Source of the DNA: Mobilicoccus massiliensis
GTDB taxonomy: Bacteria > Actinomycetota > Actinomycetes > Actinomycetales > Dermatophilaceae
Assembly: GCF_000826525.2 (NCBI RefSeq)
Contig: NZ_LN651330.1
Coordinates: 371,639-435,638 of the forward strand
Length of the DNA stretch: 64,000 bases
Direction: 5' to 3'
The translations under genes and the position numbers were made by a program. Within the stretch, counting starts at the first letter, position 1, and each line of letters opens with the position of its first letter. Shown piece by piece: positions 1-9,042 of the stretch. The notes below the pieces were generated by a model. The model was not told the origin of the DNA. It saw only the letters and a program-made list of their open reading frames with translations, and did not search any database.

Positions 1-196
1 CCCCTCCGACGACTCCGTCACGACCCGCCCGATGCTGCCGCCGTCGACGGACCCCTGCGTCAAGCCTTGGCAGAAGTGGGCGCCATGCCACTCATCGGGC
101 CGCTCGGACCCCGGCCTTCGGTCTCCTCGTGAACGCGCACGGCGCCTCGCGATGCCGCTCGCCCGCGCCGAGCGTTGATGGGCGCGAGAGGCAGAG
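1..196. other. Leader region without a supported gene
   Basis: I find no supportable gene here. The stretch precedes a cell-wall hydrolase gene and is GC-rich with several short hairpins, so a 5' untranslated region is plausible. I looked for the c-di-AMP (ydaO) riboswitch that often precedes NlpC/P60 genes in actinobacteria but could not match its conserved core by eye. Confidence 0.3.
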
Positions 197-1185
197 ATGT
201 CGAAGCGGTACGTCGGTCGGCACCGGACGACGCGCGTGCTCGTCGCGCACGGGAAAGGCAAGCGGGTGGCGCAGGCGGGGGCGGTGATCGTCCTCAGCGG
301 AGGCCTGCTCGGCGCGGTCGTCGACGTGGCCTCGGCAGACCCGTCGCCTTCTGGTTCGACCAGTGAGGACCCTTCCTGGGAGCCGAGGTTCACCGATCCT
401 CGACCATTGGAAGACCCCTCCGACGCCGCCGACGACGACGCCTCACACGAGGGCTCCGAGGCGGGGCCGTCGCAGACGCCGGCGTCCGAGCCGCAGGAGA
501 CACCGCCGACTTCCCGGCCCACCTCGACGCCCCTGCCCTCCACGCCGTCGCCGTCCTCCCCGGAGTCCGCGCCCGTCACTCCCGCCCCGCCGCGGCGGGC
601 CGAACCTCCTCGCGCTCCCAAGCCCCGTCGTACCGCGCCCGCGCCCAAGAAGCCGGCCGCCCCCGCGAAGAAGCGTGCTGCCCGCGTGGCTCCGGCCCCC
701 AAGGCCGTCAAGTCACTCCCGCCCCGCCGCGGCGGGCCGAACCTCCTCGCGCTCCCAAGCCCCGTCGTACCGCGCCCGCGCCCAAGAAGCCGGCCGCCCC
801 CGCGAAGAAGCGTGCTGCCCGTGTGGCTCCGGCCCCCAAGGCCGTCAAGGGCGCGAAGAGCGAAGTCGTCGGAATCGCGGCCGGTCTCTCCGGGATCCCC
901 TACCGCTGGGGTGGCACGAGCACACGAGGGTTCGACTGCTCCGGCTTCACCCGTCACGTCTTTCGCAAGGCGGGCGTGTCGCTGCCCCGGACCGCGGCCG
1001 CGCAGCAGCGGGCGGTACGACGAGTCCGGGATCCGAAGCCCGGCGACCTCGTCTTCTTCGGTTCACCGGCCCACCACGTGGGCATCTACGCGGGCAGCGG
1101 CAGGATGTACGACTCGCCGCGCACCGGCCGCACCACGGGACTGCACAAGATCTGGTCCTCGCGCGTCACCTACGGGCGCCCCTGA
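197..1185 (+). pseudogene. Secreted NlpC/P60 peptidoglycan hydrolase, frame broken by a tandem duplication
   Basis: The frame opens with ATG behind GAGAGGCAGAG and gives a basic N-region, a hydrophobic stretch (AGAVIVLSGGLLGAVV) and an A-x-A-like end, so a signal peptide, then a Pro/Ser/Thr- and Lys/Ala-rich linker. The catalytic NlpC/P60 domain, with the DCSGF cysteine motif and HHVGIYAG histidine motif, lies in another frame from about base 823 to the stop at 1185. The shift is caused by a 137-base tandem duplication in the linker; removing one copy joins AAPAKKRAARVAPAPKAVK directly to GAKSEVVG. As written, the exported protein would never reach its catalytic domain. A GTG at 823 could start the bare domain, but it would lack a signal peptide. 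Enzymes of this family cleave stem-peptide bonds in peptidoglycan. Either a real mutation, a reversible on/off repeat, or an assembly error. Confidence 0.85.
575..848 (+). repeat. 137-base tandem duplication, two copies
   Basis: Copy 1 is 575-711 and copy 2 is 712-848. I see a single difference between them (C at 685, T at 822). The unit length is not a multiple of three, so an even change of copy number shifts the NlpC/P60 reading frame. The near identity means the event is recent or kept homogeneous. Confidence 0.9.
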
Positions 1186-1343
1186 GCGGGTGCACTCGTT
1201 CGGCACGCGCTCCCGTGTGCCCTCCGGGGCGACGCCACGCATCCTCGATGCCGCAGGTCACGGGGGTTGTCGGTGGCGAGCACTAGCCTGGGGGTGAAGG
1301 TCATCGAGAGGTGACGTCACGGCGGGTGCGGAGGTGAGCGGGC

Positions 1344-2474
1344 ATGGTGCGGTTCGTGCAGACCAGCGACTGGCAGCTCGGCATGACCCGGCACTTCCTC
1401 GAGGGGGAGGCGCAGTCGCGCTACACCGCGGCCCGCATCGACGCCGTGCGCGTCATCGGTGAGCTCGCGCGGCGCGAACGGTGCGACTTCGTCGTCGTCG
1501 CCGGTGACGTGTTCGAGTCCAATCTCGTGTCCACGCGCACGATCGCGCGGTCGCTGGAGGCCATGGGCAGCATCGGATGCCCCGTGTACCTGCTACCCGG
1601 TAACCACGACCCACTGGACGCCTCCTCGGTGTTCACCTCGGCGGCGTTCCGGCGCGCGTGCCCGCCGAATGTCGTCGTCCTCGACAGCTGCGGGGTGCAT
1701 CAGGTGGGTGCGGGGGTCGAGATCCTCGCCGCACCGTGGTTCGCCAAGCCGGCGCTCGGTGACCTCGCCGGCGAGGCGCTTCAGGCGGCCGGCCCTCCCT
1801 CCGCGGGGACGACGCGCATTCTGCTCGCGCACGGTCCGCTCGACGTGCTCAGCCCCGACGAGGACGACCCGGCCCGCATCGCTCTCCCCGGTCTCGAAGA
1901 GGCTCTCGAGGCGGGGCTCGTCCACCACGTCGCCCTGGGTGACCGGCACTCCCGGCTCGAGATGGGCCGCACGGGGCGCGTCCACTACTCGGGTTCGCCC
2001 GAGGTCACGGCGTTTCGCGACGAAGCGCCCGGAGACGTGCTCGTCGTCGACGTCGACGCCCGTGAGCAGGTGTACCAGGTGCGTGCCCACCGCGTGGGCA
2101 CGTGGACGTTCACGTCCATGCGCCGGCACGTCGACGGGGGAGACGATCTCGCCGATCTCGACGCGGAGTTCGCGGCCATCGACCCCAAGGACCGCACGGT
2201 CGTGCGCACCGCCCTCGTCGGCACCCTCACCCTGGGCGACAAGGCGCGGCTGGACGAGCTGCTCGAGCGCTGGGGCGAGAGCCTGGCCGCCCACGTCACG
2301 TGGGAGGGCGCCGACGACCTCGCCGTCGTCGTCGATCACGACGAGCTCGCCGATCTCGAGGCGGGCGGCTTCGTGGCCGCCACCGTCGACGAGCTCGCAG
2401 GCCGCGCGGGTGACGGTGAGACCGAGGCACGCGATGCCCTGGCCCTCCTCTACCGGTTGGGGGTGGCGCGATGA
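1344..2474 (+). CDS. SbcD/YhaO-like metallophosphoesterase (DNA repair exonuclease subunit)
   Basis: 376 residues, started by ATG behind GGAGGTGAG. The N-terminal two thirds is a calcineurin-like metallophosphoesterase fold as in SbcD/Mre11: TSDWQLG near residue 7 (motif I), AGDVFESN near 53, PGNHDP near 90, then LLAHG and ALGDRHSR metal ligands further on. The DxH position of motif I reads DWQ, which I believe is usual for the actinobacterial branch of this family. It should be a Mn-dependent nuclease acting with the SMC-like ATPase encoded next, with which it overlaps by 4 bases (ATGA). The C-terminal part is a variable capping region. It could also be labelled YhaO; the exact DNA substrate is unknown. 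Confidence 0.85.
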   Translation: MVRFVQTSDWQLGMTRHFLEGEAQSRYTAARIDAVRVIGELARRERCDFVVVAGDVFESNLVSTRTIARSLEAMGSIGCPVYLLPGNHDPLDASSVFTSAAFRRACPPNVVVLDSCGVHQVGAGVEILAAPWFAKPALGDLAGEALQAAGPPSAGTTRILLAHGPLDVLSPDEDDPARIALPGLEEALEAGLVHHVALGDRHSRLEMGRTGRVHYSGSPEVTAFRDEAPGDVLVVDVDAREQVYQVRAHRVGTWTFTSMRRHVDGGDDLADLDAEFAAIDPKDRTVVRTALVGTLTLGDKARLDELLERWGESLAAHVTWEGADDLAVVVDHDELADLEAGGFVAATVDELAGRAGDGETEARDALALLYRLGVAR

Positions 2475-5356
2475 GAATCCACCGGCTCGTGCTCTCCCAC
2501 GTCAAGGGGGTCACGGAGCGTGAGGTCGTCTTTCCCGACGAGGGCATCGTCGTCGTCGAAGGAGCGAACGAGGCCGGCAAGACGACGATGATCGAGGCCC
2601 TCGACCTGCTGTTCGAGGAGAAGGATTCCTCCCGCAAACGACACGTGCTCGCCGCGCGGCCGGTGGGCCTCGACGTCGCCAGCGCGGTCGAGGCCGAGGT
2701 CACGAGTGGCCCGTACCGCTTCACCTACCGCAAGCAGTGGTTCCGACGCCCTTCCACGGTGCTCACCGTGCACGCTCCCAGGCGTGAGAACCTCACCGGT
2801 TCCGCGGCGCACGACCGGGCCAAGGAGATCCTCGCCGAGACCACCGACCTCGATCTGTGGCGAGCGTTGCGGCTCATGCAGGCCACCCCGTTGTCGCCCA
2901 CCGATCTGTCGGGGAGCACGGCACTGTCCGACGCACTGGACGAGGCGGCCGGGCAGGTCGAGTCGGCCGGCTCCGAGGGGGACACCCTGCTCGAGGCGGC
3001 CGAGGAGGCCTATCGCGAGTTCTTCACGGCCACAGGCCGGGCCACGGGGGAGTACCGCGACTCCGAGCTGCGCCTCGACGAGGCCCGGCGCCATCGTGAC
3101 GAGGCGGCCGCGGCCGTGGCGGAGGTCGCGACCGACGTCACTCGTCACGCCGACCTCGTGCGCGAACTCGCCCGCCTGGAGTCCCAACTGGCTGCCGGGG
3201 AGGCCCAGGCGGAGGAACTGCAGGCCCAGTGGGAGTCGGTGCAGGAGATCGTCCGCGAGGCAGAGCACCTCGCGGTGAACAGCGCGGCCGCGAGGCACGC
3301 TCTCGAGACGGCGCGCGAGCGAGCGTCGTCGCGCGCCGCGCAGATCGGCGAGGTCGCGTCGCTACGGGCGGTGGTCGCGGAGCAGGAATCCGCGCTGGCG
3401 CACGCGAGCGAGCAGCTCGGGCCCGCCGAAGCCGCTCTCGATCGGGCGATCGAAGGTGAATCCGACGCCCGCGCCGAACAGCGGGCCGCGCGCCGCGCCG
3501 CCTCCCGCGCGGAGTCCGACGTGGCGCTCGTCGGTGACCTTCGTGACCTGGCCGATCTCGCGGACCGGCTCCGTCGGCTCGACGTCGCCGTGCAGCGACG
3601 TCGGCAGGCCCGGGACGACGAGCGCGCCTGCCGATTCGAGGGATCGATCGACGACCTCGAGCAGGCTGCCCACGCGCTCGACCTCGCCCGGGCCGAATGG
3701 CGCGCCGGCAGCCCGTCCTGGCGCCTCGTGCCGGAGTCGCCCGCTCTCGACGTGTGCATCGACGGCGAGTCGTCGGTGCTCGAGGGCGAGGTGACGGGTG
3801 TCATCGGCGAGCCGCTCGAGATCGTGCTGCCCGGTGTCGCACGGTTGCGGCTCGAACCGTCCAGTGGCGCTGCTCGGCGCGCCGACGTCGTCGCGCGCGC
3901 CGAGGAGCGGCTGTCGGATCTGCTCGCCGCCGCCGGAGCACCGGACCTCGCCGCTGCCCGCCTCGCCGCCGAGGCCTCAGACGAAGCGCGGCGGCGGTTG
4001 ACGGCCGCCGAGGCTGCCGTGGACGCCGTGCTGGCAGGGGCCTCGACCGACGCCCTGCGCGATCGCGCCGACGAGCTCCGGCGGCACGTCGTCGAGCTGC
4101 TCACCCGCCGCCGGGACGAGATACGCGACGAGTCCGACGACGCGGCCCACGACACCGAGGGGTCGACCGGCGGCCCACGACGGGGCGGCTCGGCCCCTGG
4201 TCAGGCGGTGGATCGGTTGCTCGGTGCGGATTCGGAGTGCCTCGAGGGTCTCGACGCCGGAGTCGTCGGTGAGATCGTCACGTGGCTCGACGAGACGTCC
4301 GGGGTGTCACCGAACACCTCACCCGACACGTCGTCGGACACGGCAGCACGCTCGGTGACATCGCCACCGGCGTCGGGTCCAGGGGCCGCCGAGGCGCGAG
4401 GTGCGTTGAGACTGGCCGCGTCCCGGGCCCGCGAGCGCGAGCTGCGTGCCGAGGACGAGATCGCACGGTGGGAGGCGGAGGTCACCGCCGCCCGGGCCGT
4501 GGTCGAGTCGCGCAGACTCACCGTCGCTCGAGCGGAGGCATCGTCGGCGTCGGCCCGTGCCTCCCTGGACGAGTCGCTCTCGCGGTTGGCGATCGCTCGT
4601 GAACGCCACGGCGACGACTCACTCGATGCGGCCGTCGGCGATGCCGAGGCGGCGTCGTCGCAGGCCGCGGCTCGTGAAGAAGCCGTCGTGGCGGAGGTCG
4701 CCCGACACGATCCCGACAGCCTTCGGGTGCGTCTCGAGGGCGCAGTCTCCGCGTGCACTTCGCTTCGGGGGCGGTTCGGTGAGGTGCGTGACGAACGCCT
4801 GGCCGTCGAGGCGCGGCTACGGCACGCGGGCGAGCAAGGACGCGCCGAGCGGCTCAGCGAGGCCGAATCCGCCCTGGCCAGGGCAGAGCGCGCCCACGCC
4901 GCCCTGCGGCGCCGGGCCGCAGCGGCCCGCCTGCTGTACGAGACGCTCACGCGGCACCGTGACCACGTGCGCAGTACGTACGTCGAGCCGTTCGGTCGGG
5001 CGGTCTCCCGGCTGGGCCGGGTCGTGTACGGCCCCGACTTCGACGTCGAGATCGGGCCGTCGCTCACCATCGACGCGCGAATCCTCGGTGACGAACGCAT
5101 TCCGTACGAGTCGTTGTCCTCCGGTGCGAAGGAACAGATGTCGATCCTCACCCGGCTGGCCTGCGCGAGTCTCGTCGACCCCCGGCAGGGTGCGCCGGTC
5201 ATCCTCGACGATGCGCTCGGTTACTCCGACCCCACCCGCCTGCAGCGCGTGTGCTCGGCATTCTCGCTGGTCGGAGGCTCGGCCCAGGTCATCCTCCTCA
5301 CCTGCACCCCCGGGCGCTACGCGGCCATCCCCGACGCCCACGTCATCAGAATCTGA
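2471..5356 (+). CDS. SbcC/YhaN-like AAA/SMC-type ATPase
   Basis: 961 residues. The N-terminus has a Walker A motif (GANEAGKTT, around residue 36), the middle is two long Arg/Ala/Glu-rich coiled-coil arms, and the C-terminus has an ABC-type signature (LSSGAKEQM) followed by Walker B (VILDDAL, near residue 918). This is the Rad50/SbcC layout, though shorter, as in the YhaN group. It should form a complex with the overlapping nuclease gene and use ATP binding to gate access of DNA ends. The Asp/Ser/Thr-rich stretch around residues 560-640 (about bases 4150-4370) is low complexity and looks like a flexible insertion in the arm region. No regulatory signal is visible between the two genes, so one transcript is likely. 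Confidence 0.85.
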   Translation: MRIHRLVLSHVKGVTEREVVFPDEGIVVVEGANEAGKTTMIEALDLLFEEKDSSRKRHVLAARPVGLDVASAVEAEVTSGPYRFTYRKQWFRRPSTVLTVHAPRRENLTGSAAHDRAKEILAETTDLDLWRALRLMQATPLSPTDLSGSTALSDALDEAAGQVESAGSEGDTLLEAAEEAYREFFTATGRATGEYRDSELRLDEARRHRDEAAAAVAEVATDVTRHADLVRELARLESQLAAGEAQAEELQAQWESVQEIVREAEHLAVNSAAARHALETARERASSRAAQIGEVASLRAVVAEQESALAHASEQLGPAEAALDRAIEGESDARAEQRAARRAASRAESDVALVGDLRDLADLADRLRRLDVAVQRRRQARDDERACRFEGSIDDLEQAAHALDLARAEWRAGSPSWRLVPESPALDVCIDGESSVLEGEVTGVIGEPLEIVLPGVARLRLEPSSGAARRADVVARAEERLSDLLAAAGAPDLAAARLAAEASDEARRRLTAAEAAVDAVLAGASTDALRDRADELRRHVVELLTRRRDEIRDESDDAAHDTEGSTGGPRRGGSAPGQAVDRLLGADSECLEGLDAGVVGEIVTWLDETSGVSPNTSPDTSSDTAARSVTSPPASGPGAAEARGALRLAASRARERELRAEDEIARWEAEVTAARAVVESRRLTVARAEASSASARASLDESLSRLAIARERHGDDSLDAAVGDAEAASSQAAAREEAVVAEVARHDPDSLRVRLEGAVSACTSLRGRFGEVRDERLAVEARLRHAGEQGRAERLSEAESALARAERAHAALRRRAAAARLLYETLTRHRDHVRSTYVEPFGRAVSRLGRVVYGPDFDVEIGPSLTIDARILGDERIPYESLSSGAKEQMSILTRLACASLVDPRQGAPVILDDALGYSDPTRLQRVCSAFSLVGGSAQVILLTCTPGRYAAIPDAHVIRI

Positions 5357-5425
5357 GTGAGGGTCGCGCACGAGACGAGCGGAGGTGCGACGGGGCTGCC
5401 GCGCGCACACGCTTCCTCGAACCAC

Positions 5426-5480
5426 CGCTCGGACAGGCGTTTCGACCGCGCGCAGCCGGGTCGAAACGCCTGTCCGAGCG
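5426..5480 (+). repeat. Perfect-arm palindrome after the SbcC-like gene
   Basis: The left arm CGCTCGGACAGGCGTTTCG runs on to ACC, and the right arm is its complement (GGTCGAAACG then CCTGTCCGAGCG), with about 10 bases between. It lies 70 bases after the stop codon and lacks a T-run, so it may stop transcription only weakly. The arm sequence matches the monomer of the tandem repeat block near 37 kb (CTCGGACAGGCGTTT is shared with its last unit), so this is better read as an inverted pair of a dispersed repeat. Confidence 0.8.
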
Positions 5481-5577
5481 ACCGGGGGCGGCCCATCCTG
5501 GACCGCGGGGGTCGGTCCCGCTGCGGGTGCCGCATAGGATCGTCGCGTCCCTTGTCCCGACTCGAAGGCGGCCCTCG

Positions 5578-5811
5578 ATGCTGACTCCGCAGCGGTGGGC
5601 CCTCGTGATCGGCATCGCCCTCGCGGTCGTCGCCCTCGTGGGCGCGGTCATGGTCCTTCTCGGAGGCCAGGGCGGTGGCGGTTGGGTCATCGTCGGGTTC
5701 GCTGCCGTGTCGTCGCTCGCGGCCTTGACCGTGGCGCGGGCACAGCGACGTGGCGAGTCGTGGGACGAGGGCGTCGACGGCCCTCCGACCGAGGATGGCC
5801 GACGCGCCTAG
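5578..5811 (+). CDS. Small two-helix membrane protein, unknown function
   Basis: 77 residues beginning MLTPQRWALVIGIALAV. Two hydrophobic helices (about residues 7-30 and 36-54) are joined by a short Gly-rich turn, GGQGGGGW, and followed by a polar, acidic tail ending EDGRRA. There is no enzyme motif. A Shine-Dalgarno-like GAAGGCGG lies upstream. It stands alone between the nuclease pair and the nucleoside hydrolase, and its job cannot be inferred. The codon use and the continuous frame make it a credible gene. Confidence 0.6.
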   Translation: MLTPQRWALVIGIALAVVALVGAVMVLLGGQGGGGWVIVGFAAVSSLAALTVARAQRRGESWDEGVDGPPTEDGRRA

Positions 5812-5949
5812 CGGGGCGAGAAGGATCTCACGGGGGACGGTGTGTTCTCCGGTTCGGCGGCCCCGAGAAGCGGTCGTCGCTCGACGAGGGGCTGTGCCGC
5901 CGTCGGAGCGCGCACCTAGGGTGGGGATTTCGAGACCGAGGAGGACCGC

Positions 5950-6909
5950 ATGCCGCGCAAGATCATTCTCGACTGCGACCCGGGGCACGACGACGCCGTC
6001 GCCATGCTGCTCGCTCACGCGAATCCCGAGATCGACCTGGTCGCGGTGACCACGGTCGGCGGTAACCAGACGCTGACCAAGGTCACCCAGAACGCGCTGG
6101 CCGTGGCCGCCGTCGCGGGCATCGACGGGGTGCCCTTCGCAGCCGGCTGCGATCGCCCGCTGGTTCGCCCGGTCGAGGTCGCTCCCGACATCCACGGCGA
6201 CTCCGGCCTCGACGGGGTCGAGTTGCCCGAGCCGACGTTCGACCTCGACCCCCGGCACGCCGTCGACCTCATCATCGACACGGTGATGAACAACGAGCCG
6301 GGCACGGTCACGCTGGTTCCGACCGGACCGCTGACGAACGTCGCGATGGCCGCACGCAAGGAACCGCGGATCGTGGATCGTGTGGCCGAGGTCGTGCTCA
6401 TGGGCGGCGGCGTCCACGAGGGCAACTGGTCGCCGGTGGCCGAGTTCAACATCAAGGTCGACCCCGAGGCCGCGCACATCGTCTTCGATGCCGGGTGGCC
6501 GGTGACCATGGTCGGGCTCGACCTCACGCACCAGGCCCTGGCCACGGACGAGGTCGCGGCTCGCATCGAGGCCGTCGGCGGCCCGGTCGCCGAGTTCGTG
6601 CTCGGCCTCTTCGCGTTCTTCCGAAAGGCCTACCAGGACGCACAGGGCTTCGAGTTCCCGCCCGTGCACGACCCGTGCGCGGTCGCGTATGTCATCGACC
6701 CGTCGGTGATGACGACCCGTAAGGCGCCGATCAGCGTCGAGCTCACCGGAACCCACACGCTGGGGATGACCGTCGCCGACCTGCGCCGCGAGGCTCCCGA
6801 GGACTGTCCGACCCAGGCGGCGTTCGACCTCGACGTCGAGCGGTTCTGGAACATGGTCATCGACGCGGTCGGGGAGATCTCGGCGTCGCGGGACGCCGCC
6901 GAACGCTGA
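5950..6909 (+). CDS. Inosine/uridine-preferring nucleoside hydrolase
   Basis: 319 residues, the normal length for this family, with a strong GAGGAGG ribosome site. The N-terminal DCDPGHDDAVA motif supplies the Asp ligands for the catalytic Ca2+, the middle has VLMGGGVHEGNWSPVAEFN, and the C-terminal HDPCAVAYVIDP supplies the conserved His-Asp. The enzyme hydrolyses the N-glycosidic bond of ribonucleosides to base and ribose for salvage in the cytoplasm. The sequence looks intact. Pyrimidine versus purine preference cannot be read from the motifs. The stop lies 7 bases from that of the convergent macrodomain gene, leaving no room for a terminator. Confidence 0.9.
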   Translation: MPRKIILDCDPGHDDAVAMLLAHANPEIDLVAVTTVGGNQTLTKVTQNALAVAAVAGIDGVPFAAGCDRPLVRPVEVAPDIHGDSGLDGVELPEPTFDLDPRHAVDLIIDTVMNNEPGTVTLVPTGPLTNVAMAARKEPRIVDRVAEVVLMGGGVHEGNWSPVAEFNIKVDPEAAHIVFDAGWPVTMVGLDLTHQALATDEVAARIEAVGGPVAEFVLGLFAFFRKAYQDAQGFEFPPVHDPCAVAYVIDPSVMTTRKAPISVELTGTHTLGMTVADLRREAPEDCPTQAAFDLDVERFWNMVIDAVGEISASRDAAER

Positions 6910-6916
6910 GCCGCCC

Positions 6917-7435
6917 TCAGAGGCCGAGGTCGGCGGCCACCTGCCTCGCCAGGTCGTACGTCGCGCCGTCGAAGAGGACGAGCGTCGCCTGCTCGACCTG
7001 AGTCGGCGTGTCACGCAGCGTCGTGAGCGCCACGCGGATCGCGTCGTCCTTCGGCCACTTGTAGAGCCCCGCGGAGATGAGTGGGAACGCGAGCCTGCGG
7101 GCCCCGATCTCGTCGGCGACGGCGAGTGCCGTGCGGTAGCAGGAGCGCAGCTCGTCGCTCTTGTCCTTCGTCTTCGCCCAGACCGGGCCGACGGTGTGGA
7201 TGACGTGAGCAGCCGGGAGGTCGCCGCCGGTGGTCGCCGCGGACTCGCCCGTGGGCAACCCGGTGGGATACGTGTCCTCACGCAGACGCCGGCACTCGGC
7301 GAGGATCTGCTTGCCACCCGCCCGATGGATGGCCCCGTCGACGCCGCCGCCTCCGAGCATCGAGTGGTTGGCCGCGTTGACGATCGCGTCGACCTCGAAC
7401 GTCGTGATGTCGCCCTGAGCGATCTCGATGCGCAT
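6917..7435 (-). CDS. Macrodomain protein (O-acetyl-ADP-ribose deacetylase type)
   Basis: 172 residues, a single complete macrodomain, started by ATG after GCAGGAGGAG. Visible marks are GDITTFEVDAIVNAANHSM, GGGGVDGAIHRAGG (the substrate loop) and ISAGLYKWP. Proteins of the YmdB class remove O-acetyl groups from O-acetyl-ADP-ribose or reverse ADP-ribosylation in the cytoplasm. The neighbouring nucleoside hydrolase is convergent, so shared nucleoside/ADP-ribose metabolism is only suggestive. No start-site ambiguity. Confidence 0.9.
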   Translation of the reverse strand: MRIEIAQGDITTFEVDAIVNAANHSMLGGGGVDGAIHRAGGKQILAECRRLREDTYPTGLPTGESAATTGGDLPAAHVIHTVGPVWAKTKDKSDELRSCYRTALAVADEIGARRLAFPLISAGLYKWPKDDAIRVALTTLRDTPTQVEQATLVLFDGATYDLARQVAADLGL

Positions 7436-7521
7436 GGCTCCTCCTGCCGGTCGCGTCGGATCATCCTCTCCTGGCGCAGTCGTCGTCGCACACGGGCGCG
7501 ACCGTTGCCAACAGGAGCGGG

Positions 7522-9042
7522 TCAGCGCGGCGACGGCAGGTACCCCGCCACCCGCGAGGCCGCGAGCTTGCCCGAGATCAGCACCATCGGCACACCGACA
7601 CCGGGCACGGTGCCCGACCCGGCGAAGAACAGCCCCGGCCTGCGGCGTTCGACGTTCGGAGGCCGGAACGGCCCGGTCTGGCCGAACGTGTGCGCGAGCG
7701 CGAACGGGGTCCCACCCGCCATCCCGGCCCGTGCCCAGTCGGTCGGGTCGACGAACTCCTCGGTGACGACGTCCGTCGGATACCCCGCGTCGCCGAGGAA
7801 CCCCAGGAGCTCCTCGCGCATCCGCGGACCCTCGCTCGCCCACTCGACCTGGCCGACGGCGAGGTTCGGCACCGGCTCGAGGACGTAGAGCGTGGAGCAA
7901 CCCTCCGGGGCGGCGGCAGGGTCGTCGAGCGACGGCACGGTGACGAGGCGCGAGGGATCCCGCATCCGGCGCCCTCGGTCGAGCAGGTCGTCGAACGCCT
8001 CGTCCCAGGCGCGACCGAAGTGGATGTTGTGGTGGGCGACGTCGCGCGGTTCACCTCGCACCCCGACGTGCCAGACGACGGCCGACGGCGAGTAGCGCGG
8101 TCGGCGTAGGACACGTGGCGGGGTGAGGTCGGGAAGCAGTCGCTCGTAGGCCGTCGGCAGATCGATCGTGCAGACGACCGCGTCGGCCGAGATCCGTTCG
8201 GTGGCAGCCGAACCCGACGACGATCGGGCATCGACCTCCGGCGACGACCCGACCTCGACTCCGGCCACGACCCCGTCGCGACGCGTGAGTACCCGCCGCA
8301 CGTCGTTCTCGTAGCGGAACTCCACGCCGGCAGCGGCGGCGGCGCGAGCCATCGCCTCGGGCACCTCCCGCATCCCTCCGTGCGGAAACCACACGCCCTC
8401 GATGGAATCCATGTACGTGATGACGGCGTAGATCGCGAGTGCCTGCTCGGGCGCGAGGCCCGCGTACATCGCCTGGAACGAGAAGATCCGGTGCAGGCGG
8501 GGGTCGCGAAAGCGTCCGCGGATCGCCGGGCCCAGCTTGCCGAACCCGCCGAGTCGCACGAGTCGCGCCGCCGCCCCCGGTGAGCGCAGCAGATCGAGGG
8601 GACTGTCGTAGTTCGCGTCGATGAAGTGCGGCATCTCGACGCGGTAGAGCTCGCGCAGCCAGGCCACGAACTCGTCGAACGCTGCGGCGTCGGACGCCCC
8701 GCATTCCCGGGCGATCTCGTCGCGCATCGCCTCGTGACCGTGACGGACGAAGATCGTCGACCCGTCGGCGAACCGGGCCCGATAGGCGGGATCGAGCAGC
8801 GTGAGGTCGAGGACGTCGCTCGCACGAGCCCCCACGGCGCGCAGGGCGTCGTCGACGAGGTCGATCATCGTCAGCACCGTCGGCCCCGTGTCGAACGTGA
8901 ATCCGTCCTTCTCGAGACGGATTCCGCGCCCGCCGGGCCCGGCTTGTCGTTCGACGACGGTCACCTCGTGCCCGAGACCGCGAAGCCGGCACGCCGCGGA
9001 GAGGCCGGCCAGGCCGGCCCCGATGACGACGACGTGGCTCAT
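7522..9042 (-). CDS. crtI: Phytoene desaturase-type FAD oxidoreductase CrtI
   Basis: 506 residues. The N-terminus is a dinucleotide-binding fold (VVVIGAGLAGLSAA), and the C-terminus carries the CrtI signature FFAGSGTVPGVGVPMVL. It should introduce the successive double bonds that turn colourless phytoene into lycopene at the membrane surface. The start ATG overlaps the stop of the upstream crtU-like gene by 4 bases (ATGA), so it is the last gene of the carotenoid operon. A longer frame with extra N-terminal residues exists, but only this start leaves the FAD fold near the N-terminus. A CrtI-family enzyme can also desaturate other carotenoids, so the substrate is inferred from context. Confidence 0.88.
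   Translation of the reverse strand: MSHVVVIGAGLAGLSAACRLRGLGHEVTVVERQAGPGGRGIRLEKDGFTFDTGPTVLTMIDLVDDALRAVGARASDVLDLTLLDPAYRARFADGSTIFVRHGHEAMRDEIARECGASDAAAFDEFVAWLRELYRVEMPHFIDANYDSPLDLLRSPGAAARLVRLGGFGKLGPAIRGRFRDPRLHRIFSFQAMYAGLAPEQALAIYAVITYMDSIEGVWFPHGGMREVPEAMARAAAAAGVEFRYENDVRRVLTRRDGVVAGVEVGSSPEVDARSSSGSAATERISADAVVCTIDLPTAYERLLPDLTPPRVLRRPRYSPSAVVWHVGVRGEPRDVAHHNIHFGRAWDEAFDDLLDRGRRMRDPSRLVTVPSLDDPAAAPEGCSTLYVLEPVPNLAVGQVEWASEGPRMREELLGFLGDAGYPTDVVTEEFVDPTDWARAGMAGGTPFALAHTFGQTGPFRPPNVERRRPGLFFAGSGTVPGVGVPMVLISGKLAASRVAGYLPSPR

Noticed and set aside
1..196. c-di-AMP riboswitch upstream of the NlpC/P60 gene
   Set aside because: Expected by family habit, but the conserved core could not be found by eye; a covariance search would decide.
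2296..5425. Several long minus-strand frames opposite the SbcC-like gene
   Set aside because: They mirror the high-GC codon pattern of a well-supported plus-strand gene and show no recognisable domain.
5426..5480. Simple rho-independent terminator of the nuclease operon
   Set aside because: No T-run follows and the arms match a dispersed repeat; termination remains possible but is not the best description.
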